Source: Porphyromonas cangingivalis | GTDB lineage: Bacteria; Bacteroidota; Bacteroidia; Bacteroidales; Porphyromonadaceae | Length of the DNA stretch: 64,000 bases | Direction of reading: 5' to 3' | Assembly: GCF_900638305.1 (NCBI RefSeq) | Contig: NZ_LR134506.1 | Coordinates: 930,001 to 994,000, forward strand | Shown here: positions 9,057 through 17,711 of the stretch, one piece after another | Layout of the letters: the number at the start of each line of letters is the position of its first letter | Numbering within the stretch: the first letter of the stretch is position 1 | Notes under the pieces: model-generated | The model's database searches: none | What the model saw: only the letters and a program-made list of their open reading frames with translations | What the model was told of the DNA's origin: nothing | Made by a program: the position numbers and the translations under genes

Positions 9057-12000
9057 TTAGAAACTCAACTCTACCCCTAAAGTAAACTGTTTCGTGTTAG
9101 GATTTACACCTCTGGAGACATTACTGTTATCTTCCGGATCTTGTCCTCTATACTTCGTAAATGTAAGGAGGTTGCGCCCTGTCAGGTATATCTTGGCTCC
9201 GGTAAGGACTTTTTGTTTGTCGATCAGATTCTTTTGGAAAGTGTATCCCAAGGTGACATTTTTAAGCCTCATGAATGAAGCGTTCTCAAGGAAGCGAGTG
9301 TCATACGAAAGAGCTTCTGAATACTTTCTCTGATATTCGAGACTTGGATATTTTGCATCCTGAAGTGGCTTCTTCCAGTAGTCCATCACTTCTTTGTCCT
9401 GTACAAAGCCTTGTCCGGCATACTTCATCGGATTTTCGATATAGTATCGGTCATTCGAGATCATATGCTTACCCAAGATAAAGGCGAAATCAGCTTGTAG
9501 AGATAAGCCCTTCCAATTTCCGGCAAGACCAAAACCTCCCGAAATAGGAGCATAACGAGTCACTCCCGTATTTTGCTCAAGTCCATCAGAATATTCGGAA
9601 GTGAGGAGCCCATCATCTGTATGCTTCACCTCCGGATGGATGACTCCATTTGTGTCGGTAGAAGGCAAGTACCAACGTGGATAACCATTCTTCGGATTGA
9701 TATCCTTGAAGATAGGGAGCACATACATGATAGGCTCACCTACAATATACCCTATACCGGTCTTGGGTGCAATCCAAGAGTCTCTACCCTGAAATAACTC
9801 AAGGACCTTATCCTTATTGTAGTTGAAGTTAGCGTAAGTAGAGATTTCGTAGTCCTTACCGGTCAGAAGGTTTGCAGTGATGTTGAGGTCAAGCCCCCTG
9901 TTTTGATACTTACCGATATTCTGTTTGATAAAGGCATAGGCACCCGTCAATTCAAGACCTGAAGTATAAGGATAAGGGACATCCATCAACATATCCGAAG
10001 TCAAACGATCGTACAACTCGACATTGATATGCAACCTGCTGAACACATCAAAGGTCACACCCAAAGTTGTTTTACGCTGTCTCTCCCAGCCAAGATCAGG
10101 ATTTCCGGGGCTCACAAGTCCCCAACCCTTTATACCATTGTGTTGGCTATAATTCCCTACAAGAGCGAGAGATTCGTAGTAGTCGATGTCCGCATTACCC
10201 TGAGTACCTGTGCTCAAACGGACATCAAGAGCATCTATCCAATCGACTTGAGCCAAAAATGACTCTTTCTTGGCCTTCCATAGAAGTCCGGCAGACCAAA
10301 ACAAGCCGTTTCGTCTATTAGCTCCAAAGACAGAAGATGCATCATTACGTAACACTAAGTCTACAAAGTACTTCCCTGCATAATCGTAGCCAAATTGGCC
10401 GAAGAAAGACAAGTAAGCATACTCATAGCTGGTCTCTGTGATTCTTTTGTCTTTTGTCGCGGCAGAGAGTAACGTAAGATTATCGTCCACAAGACCGGTA
10501 CCCGAAGCTCCAAACCCATCTACACGAGAGGCGGTATACTCATGGCCGGCAAGAAGGGAGAAGTGATGATCGTCCTCTATGTTAAACTTGTAGTCTGCAA
10601 CGGTATTGGTTGATAGTGAGTTGCTCCCATTGAATGATCTGGTCTTGCTTCCCTGACCTGCATTCTTCAGGAAGGAAGGCTTCGACAAGTCACTATAAAT
10701 GTTGTAACCGAGGGTTACCCCTAACTGAGAGCGGATCTGAAAGTTCCTGAAGGGACTGATGGTCACATTTCCAATAGTGTTCAGTACGACATCATTGGTA
10801 TTGTAGACATTCTTTGTCACAACATACTTGGGGTTGTAGAAGAGGAATACGGCGGGTATGACACCTTCGAAGATTTCATTACCATTCTCATCGTATGGGG
10901 TATAATATGGAGCGATGAATGGCGATAACCCACCTCCCAAACTGTTCGAACCATAGGGACTGGTCTTTGTATCAGAATATGCCAAACTGGCGTTGAGCCC
11001 GAGCTTGATGTAGTCGTTCAACTTGCTGTTGACATTGAGACGAGTGTTCACCTTATTGTACGAAGAACCGGCTCTGAGCCCTTGCTGATCAAATATACCG
11101 AGAGAAAAGAAGTAATTGGTTTCATTTTTACCTCCGGAGACATTGATATCCGCCTGATAAGTAGGAGCATTACGATAGAAGTATTTATACCATTGGGTAT
11201 TATTCTTACCAAACTTATTCTTCATATCTGTAAGAGCAGATCCGGTCACAATACCGAACTCCTCCAACATCTTGAAGGTCTCATCTGTATTCTGAAATCT
11301 GTCATAGTAGCTCGTGTTTGCAAGCGAAGAGATACCATACTGCGCACGGGCAGTGATCTTTGCTTTATCTGCCACGGTACCGCGCTTTGTAGTGATATAG
11401 ATGACACCGTTTGCCGCTCGAGCACCATAGATAGAAGTTGCAGCAGCGTCCTTCAAGAACTGCATACTCTCAAAATCATTGGGGTTCATACCTTGGATGA
11501 CACCGGCTGACACAGGCATACCATCAAGGATGTATAAGGGTGATGAACCCGAGCTGACAGATCCCCTACCATGAAGTCTGATGGATGCTGTCGCACTTGG
11601 CTCTCCAGAAGAAGTGGCCACCTGAAGCCCCGCCACCTTACCTTGCACAGCATCGAAGATGTTGGCCGTAGGTTTTTCTGCAAGTTCTTTCGAACTAACT
11701 TTGACAATAGACGCAGATGTGGCTGCAACTTTTTTAGATGCATAACCGACGATGACAACCTCCTCAAGAAGCTCCGAGGTGGGCTTCAACTGGACTCTCA
11801 TCTTCGCAGTTGCGGGAAACTCTTGAGTAGCATATCCCAAATAACTGAAGATGATAATATCACCGACATTGGCCTTCAACGTAAACTCACCTTGAAGATT
11901 GGTCTGGGCGCCTACCGCAGCATTATTCTTGAGGCGCACCATTGCCCCCATCAAGGGCTCGTTGTTTTCATCCACCACGAGACCCTTAACAGTGATAGCC

Positions 12001-12065
12001 TGTCCGAAAGCTGTTCCGACTGTGATCATCAACAGACTCAACAGCATCAGAAATCGATTTTTCAT
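9057..12065 (-). CDS. SusC/RagA family TonB-dependent outer membrane transporter
   Basis: 1002 residues. A signal peptide ending TVGTAFGQ (cleaved at about 21) is followed by a carboxypeptidase-D-like domain (ITVKGLVVDENNEPLMGAMV, about 24-100), the plug domain with the LQVATSSGEPSATASIRLHG and SPLYILDGMPV motifs and SIYGARAANGVIYITTKRG, then a 22-strand barrel ending FTLGVELSF with terminal Phe. This architecture is diagnostic of SusC-type transporters, which import oligosaccharides or oligopeptides with TonB energy. It is followed after 23 bases by its SusD partner. The 284 bases upstream separate it from the DUF4988 gene. No anti-sigma/ECF or hybrid two-component regulator is nearby, unlike many Bacteroides polysaccharide loci. 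Confidence 0.96.
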   Translation of the reverse strand: MKNRFLMLLSLLMITVGTAFGQAITVKGLVVDENNEPLMGAMVRLKNNAAVGAQTNLQGEFTLKANVGDIIIFSYLGYATQEFPATAKMRVQLKPTSELLEEVVIVGYASKKVAATSASIVKVSSKELAEKPTANIFDAVQGKVAGLQVATSSGEPSATASIRLHGRGSVSSGSSPLYILDGMPVSAGVIQGMNPNDFESMQFLKDAAATSIYGARAANGVIYITTKRGTVADKAKITARAQYGISSLANTSYYDRFQNTDETFKMLEEFGIVTGSALTDMKNKFGKNNTQWYKYFYRNAPTYQADINVSGGKNETNYFFSLGIFDQQGLRAGSSYNKVNTRLNVNSKLNDYIKLGLNASLAYSDTKTSPYGSNSLGGGLSPFIAPYYTPYDENGNEIFEGVIPAVFLFYNPKYVVTKNVYNTNDVVLNTIGNVTISPFRNFQIRSQLGVTLGYNIYSDLSKPSFLKNAGQGSKTRSFNGSNSLSTNTVADYKFNIEDDHHFSLLAGHEYTASRVDGFGASGTGLVDDNLTLLSAATKDKRITETSYEYAYLSFFGQFGYDYAGKYFVDLVLRNDASSVFGANRRNGLFWSAGLLWKAKKESFLAQVDWIDALDVRLSTGTQGNADIDYYESLALVGNYSQHNGIKGWGLVSPGNPDLGWERQRKTTLGVTFDVFSRLHINVELYDRLTSDMLMDVPYPYTSGLELTGAYAFIKQNIGKYQNRGLDLNITANLLTGKDYEISTYANFNYNKDKVLELFQGRDSWIAPKTGIGYIVGEPIMYVLPIFKDINPKNGYPRWYLPSTDTNGVIHPEVKHTDDGLLTSEYSDGLEQNTGVTRYAPISGGFGLAGNWKGLSLQADFAFILGKHMISNDRYYIENPMKYAGQGFVQDKEVMDYWKKPLQDAKYPSLEYQRKYSEALSYDTRFLENASFMRLKNVTLGYTFQKNLIDKQKVLTGAKIYLTGRNLLTFTKYRGQDPEDNSNVSRGVNPNTKQFTLGVELSF

Positions 12066-12349
12066 ACCATTATTTTTAATTATTTCTATTCTTTTTTGAT
12101 GTGAGTATTCTCATAAACCTTCGTGTCCCAATAAACGTAGTCCAAGACTCTCTTTGACGTAGCGGACAATTATGTTTTAAGCCACTCTCGGTCTGTGCAT
12201 CCCATTTGGCACGTAGCTCTACCTGCCGGCAACAAAATGCAAGCAACTGACTCAGCGAGCAACTTAAGTTCCAACTCACATTTCTCTAAATTATCCTTTA
12301 CGAATTACAGAGAGCTCTCATGGAGAAGCAATGTCTCGACAGTCTCTCA
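12066..12349 (-). other. 284-bp untranslated gap upstream of susC
   Basis: This is the only large gap within the cluster 7474-20500, where the other spaces are 23-95 bases. No TAnnTTTG box and no convincing ORF or terminator was seen. It may hold a separate promoter or a regulatory leader for susCD. Confidence 0.35.
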
Positions 12350-13723
12350 TCAGAAATCACTGAAAGGACGTATGGTGAACTTATATTTATCAGTGTTACC
12401 TAACAGTACAGATCTGTGGATCTTAGCTGAGGCTTGATCAAATTCCAATCCTTGCACCTTATACTTATTGAATCCCGATGTTGCATAGGCATCAGATGCA
12501 GGATAAAATCCTTGTGTACCAAGATTTACTCTGGTTCCTTTCTGATACCCGGCAGCAGGGAAGACGCGTTCCTTGTTTTTAGCTTTGTCTTTATTCCAAA
12601 AAGCTTCATCAGCAATGGTATCCAAAGTAATTTTGGCATCTGCACCTATCAGACGAGCGGTGACCTTGAGATAAGCATCGTTGCTATCCTTCGAAAGACC
12701 AACGACTTGATACCTATAGGCTGTACGCATGGTGTTACTCTTGTCTATAAACTTGATCCCATAGGCAATACCATTCGATACTGATTTATACTCTGCTGTA
12801 TAGTCCTTTTCGACTTGATCTTTCCCGACCTTGATCTTTTCGACAACACCGGTCTTTACACTCTCTGAAGTAAAAGAGATGTTCGATGATTGAGGGACAA
12901 TACCTAACCATTCACTTGCCGAAGGGAAATGATATTTTCCGACCAAGAAAGATTCAGCAAAAAGAGCGGTTGCGTCATTGAACGCAAATACCCCAAGGAC
13001 ATCCGCGGTATGAGCAGAAGCAAAGCTCTTACCATCTTTGGCTACACCATACTCAGAGACATACTCGATAGCCATTTTGTTCGGATCAAACACACCAGGC
13101 TGACTGCCACCCCCACCGGCGACTTTAGAAATAGTAAATGTCTTACCTCCGAAGACAATAATAATAGCCGCATCTGTCTCCGTAATTGATAGGGTATGAG
13201 TAGCATCCAGACCTTTAGCACGTACTCTTTCACCATTTTCATCTCTGAGATCCTTCCAAGTAGCGCCGTCATCAGTGCTGATCTGCCAATATCCATCACC
13301 TGTAATCTGCACTCTTGGCATCTTTCCATCTTCAGCTTTTGCTCTGATAGGTTGGCCTTGAGCATCTCTCATAAGCTCTCCATCAATAGTCCAGTAAAGG
13401 GTACCATTCATTTCTGTGACAGAAACATTAGGAGTCTTTCCATTGCGACCGTTCATCAGACTCAACTTGCTACCATCCGACATGATCAGATCATAACCGT
13501 ATGGTTTCTCAATCCACTCCTTGATAAACTTCTTACCTGCTTCAGCATCAATCAATCCTTGAAGAGCCTCGATCCTTGTTCTTGCATTTTTCATCAAGTC
13601 TTCCAACTTGTTCACACGAGCTTCCAGCTCATCAATCCTGCCATAGATCGAGGATAGATCCGTACAAGACACTGCAATAAGTGATAGTAGGAGTACCCAT
13701 GTAAGGTTTACTATTTTCTTCAT
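12350..13723 (-). CDS. lipoprotein with N-terminal DUF4988-like coiled coil and C-terminal FISUMP-type domain
   Basis: 457 residues. A lipoprotein signal (LSLIAVSC, Cys about 20) is followed by a heptad region IDELEARVNKLEDLMKNART, then a DUF4988-like section with repeated TWKDLRDENGERVRAKG and WTIDGELMRDAQGQPIRAK units ending near residue 205. The C-terminal part has FPSASEWLGIVPQ, then RVFPAAGYQKGTRVNLGTQG, YPASDAY and a final FTIRPFSDF. This order resembles FISUMP/DUF1566 domains (RLP..EW..., ..PAAGYR, ..G.YW.SS, ..VRP), which have a C-type-lectin-like fold. That assignment is from pattern only. The trimer-like stalk plus lectin-like head suggests a surface adhesin or ligand receptor. It lies 31 bases downstream of the PorV-like gene and upstream of susC. 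Confidence 0.65.
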   Translation of the reverse strand: MKKIVNLTWVLLLSLIAVSCTDLSSIYGRIDELEARVNKLEDLMKNARTRIEALQGLIDAEAGKKFIKEWIEKPYGYDLIMSDGSKLSLMNGRNGKTPNVSVTEMNGTLYWTIDGELMRDAQGQPIRAKAEDGKMPRVQITGDGYWQISTDDGATWKDLRDENGERVRAKGLDATHTLSITETDAAIIIVFGGKTFTISKVAGGGGSQPGVFDPNKMAIEYVSEYGVAKDGKSFASAHTADVLGVFAFNDATALFAESFLVGKYHFPSASEWLGIVPQSSNISFTSESVKTGVVEKIKVGKDQVEKDYTAEYKSVSNGIAYGIKFIDKSNTMRTAYRYQVVGLSKDSNDAYLKVTARLIGADAKITLDTIADEAFWNKDKAKNKERVFPAAGYQKGTRVNLGTQGFYPASDAYATSGFNKYKVQGLEFDQASAKIHRSVLLGNTDKYKFTIRPFSDF

Positions 13724-13754
13724 ATTCAGTTTATATAAATTAGTTATTATTCAA

Positions 13755-14738
13755 TCAATAGTTGTACGATAGTGTCAAGACAAGCCTATCGCTATGCGTT
13801 ATATTGAGACCTCTCAAAAACGAAAAGTCAATCTTCGCCCTCTTATACCCCAGCCCGGCGCCACATGACCAATGCCCGGTCGATCGATTGCCAAGCTGAA
13901 CACCGGCTCTGAGACTGAGCAAATCATAAAGGATATACTCGGCTCCCATATTGGCCTGATAGACTTGGACATTTGTTGGCATAAAGAATGATCGTCCTCC
14001 TATCAAAGTGACCAACTTGTGATTCTTACTAAATAATGTTGTCAGATCCGCTGTCAACTCAGCCTTGCTCGGAAGTGTGTACCACTCGGAAGATGAGTAA
14101 TACAACGGAGTCCCAAAATCCGCTACACGAGCTGCTATGTTAAGCAAAACATCTGTCTCAGAGATTTGAAAGTCTTTCAGGTAGTTTGCTCCAATACCAA
14201 AAGCTCCTGCATAGGCCGCACGACCCGTATAGCTCTGAATGAAAGAGCCGGTGGCAAACACAGAAAATCTTTTGCTTATCCTATAAGCATATCCCAGGTC
14301 AGCAACCCAGTCAAAGGGATTGTACTCCAATGGATCTTGATTATCAAATTGACCGGTCGAGACCTTGTGAGACAAACCTCCCTGGTAACGGAAACCTGCA
14401 TAAAAAGCATGTCGATCAAAAAACTTTTGCCCTACAGATATGGTCGCCTTTTTAAGACGACCGTCTGCGGCCCCATATTTAGGGAAGAGTACCCCATTGG
14501 CAGAGACCGTAAACTTGGTGTCTTGATACACAATCGAAGCGGGATTGATGTATAGATAGCTTCGATCCGTATTCATCAGTGCAACTCCTCCCATCGCAGC
14601 TGCTCGAGCATCCACGGGAGATTCGAGTATTGGCAATAGACGAGTCTGAGCGAGAGAGGTATTGGAAGTAGCTATCGCTCCCAATATCAGTATGCCAAGA
14701 CAGCACCTACGCAATAAATCAGTCTTCATATTTTTCAT
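13755..14738 (-). CDS. PorV/PorQ family outer membrane beta-barrel protein (paralogue)
   Basis: 327 residues with a signal peptide ending SNTSLAQ. Mature sequence begins TRLLPILESPVDARAAAMGGVALMN, followed by RSYLYINPASIVYQ. The pattern D-R-x-A-A-M-G-G-x-x-x-x and the N-P-A-S box are the hallmark of the PorV/PorQ family (FadL-like 14-strand barrels). Barrel strands alternate through to a final LVLTLSYNY. It is shorter than the PorV at 28743-29933 (396 residues) and not the same gene. It lies 43 bases after a T9SS-type subtilisin and 31 bases before a surface lipoprotein. Family members shuttle or attach T9SS cargo, so a dedicated role for this cluster is plausible but is inference. Confidence 0.75.
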   Translation of the reverse strand: MKNMKTDLLRRCCLGILILGAIATSNTSLAQTRLLPILESPVDARAAAMGGVALMNTDRSYLYINPASIVYQDTKFTVSANGVLFPKYGAADGRLKKATISVGQKFFDRHAFYAGFRYQGGLSHKVSTGQFDNQDPLEYNPFDWVADLGYAYRISKRFSVFATGSFIQSYTGRAAYAGAFGIGANYLKDFQISETDVLLNIAARVADFGTPLYYSSSEWYTLPSKAELTADLTTLFSKNHKLVTLIGGRSFFMPTNVQVYQANMGAEYILYDLLSLRAGVQLGNRSTGHWSCGAGLGYKRAKIDFSFLRGLNITHSDRLVLTLSYNY

Positions 14739-14781
14739 TTTGGCTTACAATATGTTCTTATTAAGTCAAGAGACGATCGGG

Positions 14782-17616
14782 TCATCTTTTAAGTATACTA
14801 CGGACAGATTCTTTCTCTCCCGTCTTTATGACCAAGACATAGGATCCCGGATTCAATGTTCGCAGATCCACAGAGGTAATACCGACAGTATTTGCCTTGA
14901 CCGCCTCGTGCAAGATCAACTCTCCATTGATGCTCTGTATCTTCACCTCAGCACGTTTATGCTTAGGGTGCAACCAGATATTAAGTACCCTCTCCACCGG
15001 CAATGGCCACACAGAGAGGACATCATCCGTAACATCCTCGGTAACTTTCACTTCGATCGTTGTGCTTATCGACTTGTACCCATTACTTGCGGTGATGACA
15101 ACGGAGGTGTTTCCTGAGTTCTCTCCGATGATGAATAAGCGACCATCCTTGTCAATAAAGGTGCTTGCGACAGAAGGTTTTGTAGAAACGGCCTTAAAAC
15201 TCAGGGTCAAGTAATACTGCTTCTCAAAGAAATCAGGCAAAGCCAGTTCCAAAGGACCACTCTTTACTCCGACCAAAAGGGAGTTGATGGTTGTTTTCAT
15301 GACAGGTGTTTGAACATGAACGACCCTGAATGGGACATCAAAAGTCTTGGCAAGCCCCAACTCATCCTTTAATGTCAATTTACAGATATGTTCACCCTCT
15401 CCCAACACCGGACGAATAGTGAGTTCGATACCTTTCGAAGTCTTCTTATGGGTAACCCCACCTCTGTCACCTGAGATCTCATAAGTCCACGAATGTCCAT
15501 CTTTTTCTTCGATTTCGAGTAGATAGCTATGATTAGTATCTATGACGAGAAGGGGCTCTTGGGGGAGGTTCGTAATCTCAGGAGCATGATTGGTCTTTGT
15601 CTCCCCGACAAAAAGCGAAGGCTCAGAGATATTTCCCCACTTGTCATACGCTACGAGTGCGAAGTGATAAGCTTGTCCCGGCTTCAAATAAGGGACAGTA
15701 AAGCTCATCTCATCACCAGGCTCCGTTCCGGATCCACTGATAAATCCATTTGCCGTTCCGGAGACATCCCCTACCCTCATATAATTATCTTTCGTCAGCT
15801 CCTTATCTGAGACGTACAACTTATATCTCAAAGGCTGTTTGTCATCCTCATCCTTGGGGACGTTCCAGTAGAGTGTAAGCTCTGTAAAGGCATTTTTTGT
15901 TGACTTTTCAGCGATAAAGACAGGCTTCTCAGGAGCCTTTTTATTGTTTACCAAAGTGACCGCGGCATAAGCATCGATGGTTCCCACGCCGAGTTTACCG
16001 GCATAAGTTGGATTGACCTTGTCCAAGTCAATAGGAAGAACAGATGCCAATATGCGTGTCTTCAAGTCCTCGTTGGTAAACCCCGGGCCTCCAAATTTGG
16101 AAAGAACCAATGCTGCGACTCCGGACACGTGTGGGCAAGCCATGGAAGTACCGTGGTAATAATGATAAAGAGCTTTAGGCTTCATGTCAGGAGCCATAGT
16201 GCTGAGGACACCGGCCTTCTCGCCATATCGTTGCATATCTCCACCGGGAGCAGAAATATCTACCCAGTTTCCATATGTCGAATAACTTGCTTTAGTGAAG
16301 TTTGGAGCGATGGCAGCGACAGCCACGACACGCTCGTACGAAGCCGGAGGTGTGGGGAAGTCCACATTATCATTTCCGGCAGCAAAGAAAACGACTCCAC
16401 CCTTCATCGGAGCATCTTCTCTCTGTTGTCCATATCTTGGATCAGAGGTATCAAGCACCGTTCCGGCCTTGTCGATGAAGAAGTCTATCGCTTCTTTTAC
16501 GACAGTAGGGGTCTGTTCCACTCCGGAAGCAAAAGGATAGCCCCAGGAGTTTTGAGAGATGGTAGCCCCATTTAATGCTCCATATATAATCGCATTTGCA
16601 ATGTTTTCAGCAGATGCACCTTTTGTCGTGACACCGTCAGGATTAGCCCTAAGGATGGCTGCAGACATGATACGGACACCGGTCTCTTTGAGATCTTTAT
16701 GATTTCCGCCGGCTACACCGCTCACCCCTATTCCGTTATTGGATCTTGCTCCGACCGTACCGGCAACGTGTGTACCGTGACCGTCAGGATCAGGACGAAT
16801 ATCTCCGGTCAGGTCAACGAAACAGAATCCATGAATATCATCCTTACGCCCATTACCGTCATCATCAATGCCGTTCTTCTCTTCTGCTTTATTTACCCAT
16901 AGGTTGTCTTTCAAGTCCGGGTGGGTAACGTCGATCCCACCATCAACGACACAGACGATGACATTAGGCGTACCGGTGGTTATTTTCCAAGCATTGAAAA
17001 GATTGATGTCACATCCCTGTTTTGCCCAATACTTATCACCCAAATTGTTGTAATGCCACTGCTGTGACAGCATTGGATCATCAAATGGAAGCTCTCCGGA
17101 ACGAATAAAATCATAGACGGGAGACTCCCCCTGAGGTGCTTCAAAGACTTCAGCCTGACAAGAGTATTCAACCGTCTCAATACCGCCCACATTATTCATG
17201 ATCGCAAAAGCATCGATGAGAGCAACTTCCTCATCAAATGTCACTACAAACCAACGATCGAGTCCTGCTTCCTTCAGAGCCCCCTCATATTTACCGGATG
17301 GAAGGACAAGCCTCTCCACCTTATTGGCTTTCATCATCCCGAAAGCGGCAGACATGGCCGTAGGCATGCTTGACATCTGCACGCCTCCGGCATCCACAAG
17401 TTTGATGTCTCCGAGAAGGCCCTCACTTACCTTGAAGATAAGTTTACCGGGATAAGCACTCTTAGGAGCAAACAAAGAAGCTGATCTTCCGGAAGCAGAG
17501 CTTTGGGTAGTCCCTGCGACATGAAGGTCTGCCTGCCTCTCTTCTTTACAACCATAGAGTGTAATCAAGGCAGTGAGACATCCAAGGATCAGAGTATTTA
17601 TATTTCTTCTGTTCAT
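14782..17616 (-). CDS. subtilisin-like (S8) serine protease with T9SS C-terminal sorting domain
   Basis: 944 residues from the ATG at 17616; the frame is open to 17673, but the shorter start gives a proper signal (NTLILGCLTALITLYGC). The prodomain covers about 50-170. The catalytic triad is Asp225 (VVDGGID), His283 (DGHGTHVAG) and Ser491 (GTSMACPHVSG), with oxyanion Asn415 (AAGNDN). After the protease come an FN3-like domain (about 570-670), two Ig/cadherin-like domains, and a C-terminal type A sorting domain of about 75 residues (VWPLPVERVLNIWL ... PGSYVLVIKTG ... SVRSILKR). The enzyme should be secreted through T9SS and held on the surface. The signal ends in LYGC, a poor lipobox with Tyr at -2, so lipidation is uncertain. 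It lies 95 bases downstream of a BACON lipoprotein gene. Confidence 0.93.
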   Translation of the reverse strand: MNRRNINTLILGCLTALITLYGCKEERQADLHVAGTTQSSASGRSASLFAPKSAYPGKLIFKVSEGLLGDIKLVDAGGVQMSSMPTAMSAAFGMMKANKVERLVLPSGKYEGALKEAGLDRWFVVTFDEEVALIDAFAIMNNVGGIETVEYSCQAEVFEAPQGESPVYDFIRSGELPFDDPMLSQQWHYNNLGDKYWAKQGCDINLFNAWKITTGTPNVIVCVVDGGIDVTHPDLKDNLWVNKAEEKNGIDDDGNGRKDDIHGFCFVDLTGDIRPDPDGHGTHVAGTVGARSNNGIGVSGVAGGNHKDLKETGVRIMSAAILRANPDGVTTKGASAENIANAIIYGALNGATISQNSWGYPFASGVEQTPTVVKEAIDFFIDKAGTVLDTSDPRYGQQREDAPMKGGVVFFAAGNDNVDFPTPPASYERVVAVAAIAPNFTKASYSTYGNWVDISAPGGDMQRYGEKAGVLSTMAPDMKPKALYHYYHGTSMACPHVSGVAALVLSKFGGPGFTNEDLKTRILASVLPIDLDKVNPTYAGKLGVGTIDAYAAVTLVNNKKAPEKPVFIAEKSTKNAFTELTLYWNVPKDEDDKQPLRYKLYVSDKELTKDNYMRVGDVSGTANGFISGSGTEPGDEMSFTVPYLKPGQAYHFALVAYDKWGNISEPSLFVGETKTNHAPEITNLPQEPLLVIDTNHSYLLEIEEKDGHSWTYEISGDRGGVTHKKTSKGIELTIRPVLGEGEHICKLTLKDELGLAKTFDVPFRVVHVQTPVMKTTINSLLVGVKSGPLELALPDFFEKQYYLTLSFKAVSTKPSVASTFIDKDGRLFIIGENSGNTSVVITASNGYKSISTTIEVKVTEDVTDDVLSVWPLPVERVLNIWLHPKHKRAEVKIQSINGELILHEAVKANTVGITSVDLRTLNPGSYVLVIKTGEKESVRSILKR

Positions 17617-17711
17617 ATATCTATATTCATATTCATAGCACCATATTGTGTCAGATACAAGAGTATCAGTCACCTGAGGTCCTACATCTTACTACAACAA
17701 AACACATATAT

